Source: Rhypophila decipiens
Taxonomy: Eukaryota > Ascomycota > Sordariomycetes > Sordariales > Naviculisporaceae
Length of the DNA: 64,000 nt
Assembly (NCBI GenBank): GCA_033297075.1
Contig: MU858049.1
Location: forward strand, 676,814 to 740,813
Direction of reading: 5' to 3'
Below the pieces are notes generated by a model. That model saw only the letters and a list, made by a program, of their open reading frames with translations. It was not told the origin of the DNA and searched no databases. Positions 1-10,812 of this stretch are shown piece by piece (the first letter of the stretch is position 1; each line of letters opens with the position of its first letter). Position numbers and translations under genes: made by a program.

Positions 1-2233
1 CATTGTAGTGCGGCATTTGAGGAACCGGCGGTGGAGGCGGGACTTGCAGTGTAAGATGCGGCATGCTTTTATTATTCCTTAGCATCTGCTGAGGGAGGCC
101 TTGTTGTTGCTGACCAGAAACCATATTCTGCTGCTGCTGTTGTTGCTGGCGGGATGTTCGGCTGTTGCTGTTCCCAGCAATCAAGGACGAGGTAGAGTTT
201 ACACGCCGGGCAACATTTCTCTGCTGCTCCTGTTGTTGTTGATGTTGCTGCTGCTGCCGAGGAGAAAGTAAATCAGCTGGAACAGCAGGTACAGGTGGCA
301 CACCACCACCAGAGACTACGGCGGCGGCGGCGGCAGCCGCCTCGGTGGCTCCAAGCCGTCGGCCTGTCCATGATCTTTTTTTGCGGATCGCAGCTGGCTG
401 GGTCGGACCCAGCCCATCTCCTGGACCGCCCCCTGTGATGATACCGTGGTTGAGTGTGTTCATCGATGCACTCCGTCGATGGAGTCGTCGGCTTGGATGA
501 TGACCGCTACCTTCACCAGGCGTGGGACTTGGTGACGGCGTTGTTCTCCCATTTCCATTCCCATTGGCACCACCACCACTGGCGCCGCTGCCACTCGCTG
601 TGCGTGTCTTGCGCGGAGAGGTCATGGCCCCGCTCGGATGATGGTGATGCCGTGCTCCAGACGACGGAGCCTTTGGCCTCGGTCGTTTTGATTGAGCATT
701 GGATTGATGCTGCCCCGCTCCTTCACGGGTCTGTCGTCCATTCACCTCACCATTCTGAGCAGACATGTTCCCGTTCGGACCAGGAAAGTAACAAGTGTTG
801 AGCACCGCAGCTGATGGTGTTCGTGGCTGGGGCATGTGAATCATCAATCCGCTTGCCGCAAAGTCCTCTCCTGGAGGTAAAGGGTAATGGAACTCTCCTC
901 CGCCGTTCTGATGCTGCTGCTGTTGGAGCTGCTGAAGTTGCTGCATTGTAAGATCCATTGCAGCGTTGTTCATATTCCTGCCTGCATGTTGCTGCTGCTG
1001 CTGCTGCTGCTGGAATATGGAATTGTCCATGCCGGTATTATCCGTGTCCATCGCGTCGGGGTCATTCCACCATCTATCATCACCATCGCCATTACCTCCC
1101 ATAAACGAAGACGGGTCGGTGGTTCGTTGCATGTCCATCGATCCCGGCGACCACAGCGTCTTGCCGTCAGGCCCTAGCTGCCAGACTATAGCCGGTTGCG
1201 AGCTTACACCTCCCGCTGACGAGGTAAAATTCGTGTTTAGCAGCGGCGTGTGTAGCGGCGTGTTCGGTCCAACACCGCCATTAGTCTGCGGCATAGACCC
1301 CAGCAGCGAGCTAGGGTCAAAGAATGGATCATCAAGAAAGCCATTCACAAATTGCATTCCGTTGTCGGCTGTCAGACCTTGATGCGACAAGTCCGCCATG
1401 GAGCCCGTTAGCGGCGGTGACAGCGGTAGATGATCTTTCTTGATATGCAGATTATACGGCTTCGACTTTCCGGTAGCTTTGCTGGCCGGCGATCCCATCT
1501 GTGCAGTCGATATAGCCGGCGGTTGCATATCCAGCTGAGGCTGTTGTCTCGATTTGCCCTGCAAGTTTGCTGCTTTGTTTCGAATTTTGGCGTAGATGGC
1601 CTCAAGACGGCCGCCCTTCCGAGGACTGGTTGACCGCGAGTGAGGCGATGGCGGGACTGACGCAGAGGTGGGCGGCAGATTCACGCGTGGCGAGCGCATC
1701 GTCAGCCCTTCGAGCTTCAGAAGCTCCGAGTCGGAGATGGAGCCACCACCCGATAGCTCGTACGTACTCAAGCTAAGGTCGTTCTGCTCCATCGTGTTGT
1801 GTTGCTGATGATGAAGCATATCTGGACGACCTCGGGTTTGTCGATTGGCGTGATTCTGCTGATGCTGTGGTTGAAGTGACTGGGCCGTCGTAGAAGCAGG
1901 TACGCCCTGTGAGTGATTGGTAATAGAACCATTGGTCATGGAACCTGCCGAAGGCTGCTGCTGCTGCTGCCCGGAATGGGACGGGAGGCTACCGGCTACC
2001 GGTGGCGAAAAGGCGGGCATATCATGAGCTTCGGGGAGCGAATCGAAGCTCCCCTCGCCCCCTCCCGTCGGCGAGCCGGCGTCTGTCCCGTCGAGCATCA
2101 CATACTGCTCAAAGAAGTCGCCAGAGTTTGGCTCATCCGCCGTGTCGTGCCAGCTGAAAGTTTCGTTTTCTTTGTTCTCTAGTGAGAGGTGGTCGCCCGC
2201 GGTAAAAGCCATGCCTTGGACGCTGCTGGCCAT
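1..2233 (-). CDS. Glutamine-rich probable transcriptional regulator, N-terminal 744 residues (C-terminus beyond window)
   Basis: One uninterrupted minus-strand frame runs from an ATG at 2233 off the left edge. I chose this ATG (context CAAACAATGG); a second in-frame ATG seven codons later at 2212 is the alternative. The protein is low in complexity: polyQ runs near codons 75, 400 and 420 and dense Q tracts in the last 130 codons, Gly/Asn and His stretches, an eight-residue Ala run and SP/TP motifs. Ordered-looking islands are an acidic start with a FFEQY motif, a Ser/Pro/Arg segment ending in GGRLEAIYAKIRNKAA, the segment GKSKPYNLHIKKDHLPLSPP, and a basic RKKRSWTGRR patch. No DNA-binding domain is visible, so one may lie beyond the edge. 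Composition fits fungal C2H2 or bZIP-type regulators, but I do not recognise the family. It is the longest open frame at this end, and all plus-strand frames over it are shadows. Confidence 0.75.
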   Translation of the reverse strand, partial: MASSVQGMAFTAGDHLSLENKENETFSWHDTADEPNSGDFFEQYVMLDGTDAGSPTGGGEGSFDSLPEAHDMPAFSPPVAGSLPSHSGQQQQQPSAGSMTNGSITNHSQGVPASTTAQSLQPQHQQNHANRQTRGRPDMLHHQQHNTMEQNDLSLSTYELSGGGSISDSELLKLEGLTMRSPRVNLPPTSASVPPSPHSRSTSPRKGGRLEAIYAKIRNKAANLQGKSRQQPQLDMQPPAISTAQMGSPASKATGKSKPYNLHIKKDHLPLSPPLTGSMADLSHQGLTADNGMQFVNGFLDDPFFDPSSLLGSMPQTNGGVGPNTPLHTPLLNTNFTSSAGGVSSQPAIVWQLGPDGKTLWSPGSMDMQRTTDPSSFMGGNGDGDDRWWNDPDAMDTDNTGMDNSIFQQQQQQQQHAGRNMNNAAMDLTMQQLQQLQQQQHQNGGGEFHYPLPPGEDFAASGLMIHMPQPRTPSAAVLNTCYFPGPNGNMSAQNGEVNGRQTREGAGQHQSNAQSKRPRPKAPSSGARHHHHPSGAMTSPRKTRTASGSGASGGGANGNGNGRTTPSPSPTPGEGSGHHPSRRLHRRSASMNTLNHGIITGGGPGDGLGPTQPAAIRKKRSWTGRRLGATEAAAAAAAVVSGGGVPPVPAVPADLLSPRQQQQHQQQQEQQRNVARRVNSTSSLIAGNSNSRTSRQQQQQQQNMVSGQQQQGLPQQMLRNNKSMPHLTLQVPPPPPVPQMPHYN

Positions 2234-3420
2234 TGTTTGGCGATAGGTTTTTGCGGGTGGTTGAAGTTTACCGCTGGGTTTTGAGCTGTGGTCGAAGTAA
2301 AGGTTGTAAAGTCAACACAGGTTGCCATGGTGCTGATGAGACGGGTTGTCGACGTCGCTGGTCTAGCAGCCAGCAGCAAAAAGTCAACAAATGCTGAATG
2401 CTATGGCAACAACAGGTATGAAGACAGGGGAGAAGGGAGTGTGGGCGCCTGCGAGACATTTGTATGTGGGATTCCAGAGTCATCAGTGAGAGAGGAATGC
2501 GAGATTGGTTCGTGCCAGTCCTTGATTCATTCCTCAGGCCTCACCCATCGTGTCGTCAGACGGTAGCTCCTGGTCAGAACCGACGCAGTGTTGATACTGC
2601 CATGGACACACCTCGGAGGGAGCTCGGAGCAAACACACACAAATGACAAAGAAACCCAGATCTCGTCTTTGTGGCTATTGAGGGGCTTGTAGGCAGCCGA
2701 GTGGGCCAGGCTCATCGACAACAAAGGTGCGGGTGTGCCTCCGCACTGGAATGTGGTCTGGCGTTGGCTTCTCGGGTGTCGACGGGACAGCTTGGGACGG
2801 GATTCGCAGCCCAGAGACGTCTTTGTACTGTGCCTGGCCAATTGATGGCTATTGTGTGAGCTCGTCCCGTTGTTCTTCGATTAGATGCTCACCTAGATAG
2901 CCATTGTTCTCGCCCACAGGCCAAACAATCACATGCATCACGATTTGGCAACCTCTGAGACAAAAGTGCCGCCACATGGAAAGACCCAAAAGACTTTTAT
3001 GGACCTAGCAAGTTAGATGACAATGGCACCGAATAAGATATCAAATGTGATAGAACAAGATGAGAATAGTATTGTGTCCGTGAGGCCAATCCTGGCTCTC
3101 ATCGCCCGTATCTAAACAGTTTCGTTGCGCCTTTACACCCCAAGCCAAATCTGAATATGTTCCGTTGTGAATTGTAATGACCATGAACTCCATAGAATGC
3201 AGTTGACGACAGGTGCGCTGTGTTTTCCTCGTCCTTTTTCGCAAGCTTGTCAAAGCGTGCGGCGGAATGATTCCAACTCCAAGAAAATACTCAAAACATG
3301 TCCCTAAATTAACACAGCAGAACTCTTTAAAGAGGAATAACAAAAGAAACAAAGAATGGGTATATATCGAAGCAATTTGAGCGGAGAAAAAAAGAGCGGC
3401 TCGTGAATGAATACATCTTC
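2234..3420. other. Intergenic: 5' flank of the polyQ gene and 3' flank of the next gene
   Basis: No frame here has coding character. The polyQ-gene side is the likely leader and promoter. A 71-codon ATG frame on the minus strand (2483-2268) could act as an upstream ORF if transcription starts beyond 2483. The other half is the probable 3' UTR of the 3421-4512 gene. Confidence 0.5.
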
Positions 3421-4512
3421 TTATTCATATGGGTTAAGGTGAGGTGAGGGAATCGAAGGCGGAATGACAGGTGAGGATATTGCCGAGGTAACTGCTGACG
3501 ATGCCACGCTTTCGGACCGCACAGTCTTCCTCCTTCGCATCCTTGGGCGGTTCTTCACCACCGTCTGACATCTCATGGCTGCATCGGCCGACAACTGGTA
3601 GCGTAGAGGGATACCGTTGACAACCGTCTTCCTGATGCCGCCAGGAGCGCCGGCACGACGCAGAGACACCACGGCTTCCACAAACGACAAGTCTTCCTCA
3701 AAAGTGTCGGCTCCATTGCAGTAGGCCTCGTCAACCTCGAGCTCCATGGGCGAGTAAACGTAATCCGTCGTGGTCTGTGGCTTCGGAGGTTCCACAACTG
3801 TGCTGGCTGACGATGTCATTGCTGGTGCCGTGCTGGACGTTGATGCAGGTGCAGCGTTTTGCACGTTGCATTGCGTCCCACTCGAGATCATTTTCTCGAC
3901 CCGGGCCGTGTTCGCAATCGTAGCAGCTGGCTTGTCGCGGAACTGGCTGCTCATTTGTTTCCGTAATCGTGCCCCAGATGACCTTGTCAATCCACCCTCT
4001 CCCGCTCCCATCGAGGAGCTTTCGCCTCGCAAATACTGAGATCGCCGACGTGCGACCGAAAGAAGACTAAGATACGGCGGGTCATTTTTGAGCACATCTT
4101 CAGAACCCTCCGCCTCGTCGTCCACCTCAAGGGCCGCCCATGGCGGATCGGAGACGTCTGGCAAAATGGCCAAATCCTGCGAAATTACTGGTTTTGGCAA
4201 TGGGGGTTGTGATATCGATTGTGCGACGGATGCTGATACTGCTGCGTCCAATGATGGGGGATTTATAGCTTGGGCTGTGCTGTTCTCCTCAAGTCGTAGA
4301 TTTTGTTGGCTAAGCTTGTGAGCCAATTCTCGAACCGTTCGCGACGGCGATCGTGAGGTCGATGGTGGCGGCGTTGGCGTGGGTAATGATGATGACTGCA
4401 GCTCTGGAAGCTGTCTGGACTCGTGGTTGTCACCCGTTAATGGCTCGGTTCGACTGTCTGACAGTCCCGAGCCTATATCGGCCTCGGCCTCATTGAGGCG
4501 ATGGTTGTGCAT
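3421..4512 (-). CDS. Hypothetical Ser/Pro-rich protein, 363 aa
   Basis: Single-exon frame from an ATG at 4512 to TAA at 3421. I do not recognise the family. The first 110 residues are rich in Ser, Thr, Pro and Gln and are probably disordered; a short helical-looking stretch (VRELAHKLSQQNLRLEE) lies near residues 60-76. An acidic segment (about 128-140) is followed by a basic Arg/Ser patch (about 150-190). The most ordered-looking part is residues 245-330, with YSPMELEVDEAYCNG, a Phe/Val/Leu-rich stretch and GGIRKTVVNGIPLRYQLS, followed by an Arg/Lys cluster (RPRMRRRKTVR). No signal peptide or membrane segment is seen. The length and codon choice support a real gene. The function is unknown; the basic C-terminal cluster could be a nuclear localisation signal, which is inference. 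Confidence 0.7.
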   Translation of the reverse strand: MHNHRLNEAEADIGSGLSDSRTEPLTGDNHESRQLPELQSSSLPTPTPPPSTSRSPSRTVRELAHKLSQQNLRLEENSTAQAINPPSLDAAVSASVAQSISQPPLPKPVISQDLAILPDVSDPPWAALEVDDEAEGSEDVLKNDPPYLSLLSVARRRSQYLRGESSSMGAGEGGLTRSSGARLRKQMSSQFRDKPAATIANTARVEKMISSGTQCNVQNAAPASTSSTAPAMTSSASTVVEPPKPQTTTDYVYSPMELEVDEAYCNGADTFEEDLSFVEAVVSLRRAGAPGGIRKTVVNGIPLRYQLSADAAMRCQTVVKNRPRMRRRKTVRSESVASSAVTSAISSPVIPPSIPSPHLNPYE

Positions 4513-7500
4513 TGTATGATAATTGACACCGCGTCATATAAAAATGACGGGCTGGAACTCAAAGCTCAGTTATAAAGACATTCCATCCGGGTGGGCGGGC
4601 TCGTTGACAAAAATGGCGAGCCCGAGTATTGTCCACGATATCCCAAGTCAACGTGGTCGCTGGCCGGTATCGTGGTGCCACAAAATGGAGCAAGAGAACC
4701 GTGAGGGTCAGTCGTGGAGCGTGTGGATAAGCAATCGAAAATTGTATCCACGAAAAGCGGCGACGATGATCCTAGCTCGCGAACAAAACCGTCGTCCAGC
4801 ACAATCCCAGCGAGTGTTGTTTCTGTCGTCGTCTAGCCTGGTGATGAGTTCCAACAGTGAAAGGTGAGAAGAATCGCGATCGGACCCAAGCTCGAGGGAG
4901 GATTGCGAATATGGAGAATTGAAAGGACGCAGCCAAGATTCCCAGCTCCAAATGGTGTGTGACAGGATTTCCCGAGCAGGCGGCTTGGGGAACTGGGCAA
5001 TCAACTGTGGACACCCTCTTAGAAAAACAAAAGGAAAATTGGCAAGAACCGGCGAGATGGGTGATGGGCAGAGATGCTTTTGGTGAAGAGGAAGGAATCA
5101 AACAAGCTTGGAAGTTCCAAAGAGTCTCAGGTGGCAAGTGACAAGCCCAGGAGCTTGGGAAACCGAAAACGAACCCCCTCAAAAATCCCAGCAAAATAAT
5201 AAAACGAACCAACAGCACGGATTATTCCTGCACGAATGGCAGCATTTCACTGTCGAGTCCTCTCCTCTTTTGTCACTTCTTGGAAAACGAGGGACGTGCG
5301 ACGTACTGTGCACCTACGCCGAACTGGGAATGAACTGGGGAAAAGAGGCGTAGCCCAAGCCTCAAGCCCCTTTGAGCAGCCCCAAGCTTTCGCAAGCTTT
5401 TACCAAACTTTTGAAAAAACACGACGGGATGCGACTTGGTTGGTCAGACCCGGGCAGGAGGGTGCCCTCCCTGAATGATTCACAGAGTCATGGCTGGTTG
5501 CACGCACTGTCTGACTTGGAATTTGGTAATGACTTGGGGAATTCTGGGGTGGCAGAGCTTTTACGCGACCCAGACGGTCGGGGAAGAACAAAGAGAGCGC
5601 AGTCAGAGCACTGGGCCGGCCACTGCCAAATGACCGGCCAAAACCCACCAAACAAAACAGGCCCAGCGGAAAGTGACCTTGCCGACTCCCAGTTGTTTGG
5701 GCTTGGGGCCAACCCACTCAATTTTGCTTTTTCCCCAATGAATTGACTCTAACCAAGCAGGCGGCGCGAGTCCATCACTAGCGTACCCGTAATTTCATGC
5801 CTTTTTCTTTGTCATTACTTGCGAATAGGTTGCACTCTGCCGTTCGTTACCAATAAAATCAATCCAGACCGACTGGAACTCCCCGTACAGACTCCAGTCG
5901 ACCGGCTCCGCAACCAGAGGAGCCTGAACGAAAATCCAGCAGCGTGGAACACACGGGAAGAAGTGAAGATCCCTTTCTCGAAAACGTGTCTCCTGTCAGA
6001 TCATCAGATGGCTGCTGTGCGATGCAGCAGTGCAAGCGCGAGATGATTTGTACTGCGTAGCTTCCAGCAACGGGTACTCGCTGTACAAGTACACTAATAA
6101 GTCCCGATACCCATCGGGAACGGTCTGGTGCATGAACATTTCACAATTCAACCCCAAGGGATTATTCGGCCGCTTGGCAATGGATTGGTCTCCGACCCAG
6201 CGACAAGAGCAGTCCAGAAAATCGGTGTGCCATGGTTCGGCTCCTTCCAATTCAACTGCGCTAGCTCCCAACTGACGATGGCTCCGGTCGCGTGGTAACA
6301 TCAGGCAGGAGGTACAAGAGGCCGACGAATCATGTCACGAGTTCCAGGTAGGCCATGCTCTTCAGAGGCCCACACCACCATCATTCTCTTCCCAACATGG
6401 ATCCCTGGTCCAATTGTCCCAACCCGGCTTTGGCTAAGAGATCGAGTTGGACTTTTGGGAGGGGGGACGTGCGCTGTGCAGCTGAGGCAGCGAGGGCGTG
6501 TTTGTGGATGGCAAGTGGAAAATCTCCCCGGTGCCGGGTTGTCGGTGTCTAGTGTCTTGAAGAAAGTGCCCTTCTTGCTGACAGCTCGGTTGGTCGACGA
6601 CAATCTCAATCAGAGCTTTTCGTCATCCATTGTCTTTACCGCCAACTTGGATCGGTAATTAAAACACAATGACTTGATGGCAAGTTGCAAGTCATCAAAC
6701 TGGGCGACAGGGTTCTTACGATAGCGTCTCTTCTTGGGGCTAGTGCCTATGAGTAAGACGGCCGTCAGCTTTCTTCCCCAGTCTCATCCCCGGCTGGCAA
6801 GTCACAGGCGGATGATATCCGACATTTGGCACCAACAAATGCCCAGGACCGGGGAACTGCTGTTTCAATGCTAACCCGTCAAGACCAGTTGGTACGGGGG
6901 AAGCTTGGTATTTCCCAGCCCGACGTTACGGATACAGTGTCATTGCCGTACCAGATATTCAAATGCATGCAATAACAATTCGCCTAACCCTAGGCTCGGT
7001 CAACGATTCCAGCACGGCGGAAGAGTTGGCGACACGGAGATGAGACCAACACCTTTCTACGGTTGCCGGTATATATTTCGGCCGTTCTTCCATATTATAG
7101 CAGGGTTCGCGTATAACTTTTGGTGCTATCTCTGGTCTCGGTACACGAGACGCGGCACGCCGCATCTCAGATACCGAGACATCTTGTACACGTACCGCTT
7201 GTGGTGCAATCCGAGCAGGCCTCAGGTCAAATATCCGTACCTTGCGCTTCATGAGCAAACAGCTCCAGTGATCACGGCCATCCGATTGGCCTTTGCGACT
7301 CGAACCGAAAACCACTGGAAATCACCTGGCTAATCATAAACAGCCTTGACGACTCACGAGACCAACCGCCGCATCCTCCAAGCCGCAAGGAGACACGCTT
7401 CGGGGTTAGCAGCCAACGTCAAAAGGCATTTGATATCGTCCTCAGCTTCTTCTTGGTCAGAGCGAGAAATACGGTTTGTGAAGAATGTCCGGAGGAAATA

Positions 7501-8809
7501 TGACTCTTGACTGTTAACCTGTCAAGCCATCCGAACAATACCGCAAGCCTTTCCTCATTGTCCAGGAAGCAAACATGAGACGACGGCTTTCTCCGTTCAG
7601 GTACTAAATTAACGCCTAGATATTGACGCAACTATTTCAGGAACAACATATTTCTTTCGACGCTTCCGTCTCGAGATGTTTTTCTTTGAGCCTGTATACT
7701 AACCGCCCGGTCACTGAAGCAGGTACGGAGTAGGTATCCGTATTCAGGTCTGTTGTATACCACCAGCATGCTGAATCCACATGGCATTCATTCGTATGCT
7801 GCACGACTCCGTCCACGACTTTGCCGATCACTGTCGTCTATCTCATAGGGCTGAAAGCTACTGTAAATCGTAGATTGCCCATTGCATGCAGGATCTACGG
7901 ATACAATGCTTCCCTTCTCGATACGTAACTGACCTGTGAGGGCTATTTTTGCTCCAGCTGCAGAACAAACTACAAGACCCGGATATAATATCGTTGTTTC
8001 TGTCCCAAGTACCTAAAATTGCTTCCGGATCCGCGACCTTCCAGCGGCGAAGCACCGCACAGCGGCATAACTTGTGAATGGAACGGTCCGAAAATACACC
8101 ACTTCCCGTCGCTACTATGGTCGCATAGGTATGCAGTAAAATACCACGGTTCCACGGTACGGGTACAACACTGCCTCTGTGCTGCTGTGTAACCCTTTGC
8201 GTGGGGGGGCGAGGTTGGTGTATTATGGATATATAGGGTACATTTAGTCCTGACGTATGTTTATAGATTTCATGATATTCAGAGAAAAACATGCCTGGTC
8301 AAGGGGGCTCCGAAGCGTACCATACCTGACTGGTAAAGGGTCATGGAGCTGTTGCTCGAGGCTCGGTCATCTCAGGCCTGTGCTTTAGGCAACTTCGTTT
8401 GCTCACAATAACAAATGTCACCGTCGTCAAGCCTAGAGGGAGCACGAAGACATGTGGTGTGCCTAACAAACCAACGGAGGTTCAGCGGATCGCTGCTCAG
8501 CGCGGCGAGTGAGGAGCAACGATGACTGTAAACGAATGTAGCCAGATATCAATGGTTTCAGCCGTGAAGGACTTAAACCTTCCAACTCAGGACACTTTCA
8601 CAAGCTCAGAAGAACCTTGAAACTCTATGTGCTTAACCGAACGATAAGTGTCAAAATGAATTCCGCACAATAACAGCTTTTCTGTCTCGTCGAAACCAGG
8701 CACCACCATAACAGTAAGGCTCGCAGTAGTATGGCTAGCAGGTCTGGCGATCGTCATAGAGACTAGCGGAATAGGGCCAGCGGCACGCTGCCCCCCATTT
8801 TGATTAACT
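4513..8809. other. Gene-free region, 4.3 kb
   Basis: Both strands contain only short frames without domain patterns or a plausible intron-joined gene. The right half has scattered TACGGAGTA / TATCCGTA-type words and slightly raised A+T, as is common in non-coding fungal DNA. A diverged transposon relic cannot be excluded by eye. Confidence 0.45.
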
Positions 8810-8811
8810 GC

Positions 8812-8985
8812 CAGTCAATCCAGTCGAATTCAGTCAGTCCAGTCGAATTCAGTCAGTCCAGTCAATCCAGTTGTTGCAGTCGAAGCCAGTCAATCCAGTT
8901 TGTTGCAGTCGAAGCCAGTCAATCCAGTTTGTTGCAGTCGAAGCCAGTTAATCCAGTCGAATCTAGTCAGCTGGTAGCAGCTAGC
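8812..8985 (+). repeat. Compound minisatellite (CAGTCGAAT / CAGTCAATCCAGT units)
   Basis: Two interleaved tandem units are visible. A 19-bp unit beginning CAGTCGAATTCAGTCAGTC occurs twice, then a 29-bp unit (CAGTCAATCCAGTTTGTTGC + AGTCGAAGC) occurs about three times with one or two differences. All copies are built on the word CAGTC. The array reads through as a Ser/Gln-rich frame (8800-9024), which I regard as a by-product. Confidence 0.85.
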
Positions 8986-9455
8986 ACTAGTGACTGCACT
9001 AGCTTAAATAAGGTTTCGAGCTAATTACGGCGCCACGACTTTTTTGCAGCGCCTGCACTATCCAAATTCAATTTAATTCGGATATTACTGCTATACAAAT
9101 TTGGTGTATTGAGTATCTTGTGGATACTACAGGCCGCAAAACAGCGTGTTTTTGCACTGTTAAGCTCTATCACGCTACCCGGAAAATTTGTAGCAACTGT
9201 AACGTACATAGATAGGGACGATGCCTTACTATTCTCGGGGACTATTCGGCGGCAGAATGAAACAAACGCTCACAACAATCATCAATAATCTGAAGATTAA
9301 TACGTCCATCTTTTATCAGTCCATGCCATGAACCAGGTCGATGTAAAGAGGAAGAGAACACATGAGCGGCATGAGCTCGAGAGGTAAGATTCTCAGGTCA
9401 ACTCTGCGACTTTTTTAGAAACTAACACACACAAGTGCCACATAGAAAGCTCTTC
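8986..9455. other. Non-coding stretch, possible repeat relic
   Basis: A 62-codon minus-strand frame (9209-9021) sits directly beside the minisatellite and is more AT-rich than its surroundings. It might be part of an old mobile element, but no terminal repeats or enzyme motifs are visible. No gene is called. Confidence 0.3.
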
Positions 9456-9910
9456 CAAGGATCAAAGAATCAAGATAACCGGGGGCAGCGACAGTCCCAA
9501 TGAACCCAAAACCCCTAACCTTTTCCATCCACGAAAACGCAGCATGCTACCTACCACTCTTTATACTTCCGCGCCGCACTACGAAGCCGGCTCCTAAGAG
9601 CTTTCTCGAAGCTCAGACGGGGCAATTCCACCTGCCCGACGACTTGCCCAAGGATTTCCGCCGCTGGGTGGAATGGCTCTACTCGTGCGATAAATGTGAA
9701 CGAGGGAACTGTCGATTTCTCCCGATCGCATGTTCATGGCTGTGAGGTTTTTTTTCACCGCCGAGCGCCTCTTGGTGCAACAGTCCCGAGATAGATGGGA
9801 CCTCTTCTTTGCGCTTGGATTCTCTGCGAAGGGGTATTACGATTTTGTGCTGTTGGTATTCATTGGGCAATGTTCGAGGATCTTGAGCTACTACCTACGG
9901 GAGCTGGTTG
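9456..9910 (+). pseudogene. Frameshifted relic of a BTB/POZ-domain gene
   Basis: Pieces of a fungal BTB domain occur in order but in different frames. About 9471-9499 reads ITGGSDSP, the usual opening strand. After a shift, 9500-9690 reads FSIHENAACYLPLF, then FLEAQTGQFHLPDD and a WVEWLYSCD end, which matches the typical 'HxxLLxxxSxFF ... LPxDDPxxFxxxVxWLY' layout. After another shift, 9757-9840 reads FTAERLLVQQSRDRWDLFF, like the following helix pair (AERLLVQ-RD). The histidine of the 'IH(K/E)' motif is present. The helix after it is degraded, and stops prevent any single product. BTB proteins are adaptor modules, often for Cul3 ligases, and form large, fast-evolving families in filamentous fungi. 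An alternative is a live gene with unseen introns, but no good splice sites join the parts. Confidence 0.6.
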
Positions 9911-10812
9911 TTCTTTTTTGGTGTTGCCTCCGACGGTGATGGCCTCGACGTCACGTTCCAGGGAAGAGACAGACATCAGCCTGGAGGTTCCTCCGGGACT
10001 GAGTGGCTCGCCTGGCTGAAATTTAGAGGCTGGCAACGTGAAATACGCAACTGGTTGCGTTGTGGTTGTCCGGATTTTGTTCACCAACCTGATAGAGGGC
10101 TCGTCATGTCGGGATCCAAGACGATTTCCCCCCGATCATCACTGGAAGCAGGAGAGTTGCAGTGGGGGAAAAGACAAGATCTGTTGCCGTATGAAGTGTC
10201 GGCATCGCTACTCACAGCCTCCTTATCTCTGGTTTAAGAGATGTGATGCATAATTTTGGGCAAAAAGGAGGGCTTGGACGTTGTCGCAGATGTAAGGGGA
10301 ATAACAGGAGAATGGCTGGAACTACTACCACATAAGTCTTTGGGGAGAGCTCAGAGCGGTAGAGGTCAAGATGTATACCCAAGAGTTGGACAATTCAATC
10401 TTGCACATAGAAAGTTTGTTTGATTACTGATACTATGAGATGTCAAACCGGTCTTGAGCATATTGTGTTGGGCTCTGGGTTCAAAAGGATATGACTGGAA
10501 GATTTCCAGAGGGTCGAATATAGACAAGAATGAACCCATATGAAAACAATTCATTCTTACTCCGTATTAGTTGACTGACTTGGAATGCTTTTCTGATCTC
10601 GATTTATTAGAAGATAGTTACGGATAGGGACATGGAATTCTACTCTCAGCGGCCGCGTATTGTGAGCGTATCGGTACCGTATTGTGTAACAAATAGCGGC
10701 GGCCAAATAGCACCAGCGTTACGGAGCACAGTAAGTCGACCCGCTCAACTTGCAACATTTTTTTTCGCAATCGAATTCGCAACTTCAAACATCAGAGGCT
10801 CAAACATCAACA
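9911..10812. other. Intergenic, includes promoter of the 10813 gene
   Basis: The first ~100 bp may still be BTB-gene remnant. The rest has no coding signal. A CGGTACCG palindrome (10672-10679) and an A/C-rich leader lie immediately upstream of the next start codon. Confidence 0.4.

Noticed and set aside
887..1382. Two plus-strand frames over the polyQ gene (Leu- and Cys-rich runs)
   Set aside because: The runs of Leu and Cys are the antisense reading of the CAG/CAA tracts of the minus-strand gene.
2179..2379. Apparent overlapping upstream ORF at the polyQ gene
   Set aside because: On inspection it begins with TTG, not ATG, so it is not a normal uORF.
6905..7333. Plus-strand 142-codon and minus-strand 118-codon frames
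   Set aside because: Two overlapping frames of equal quality on opposite strands with no recognisable motif. Most likely chance.
8800..9024. Ser/Gln-rich 74-codon frame
   Set aside because: Read-through of the CAGTC minisatellite. It starts at ATT/TTG-like context without promoter or leader and has no orthologue-like features.
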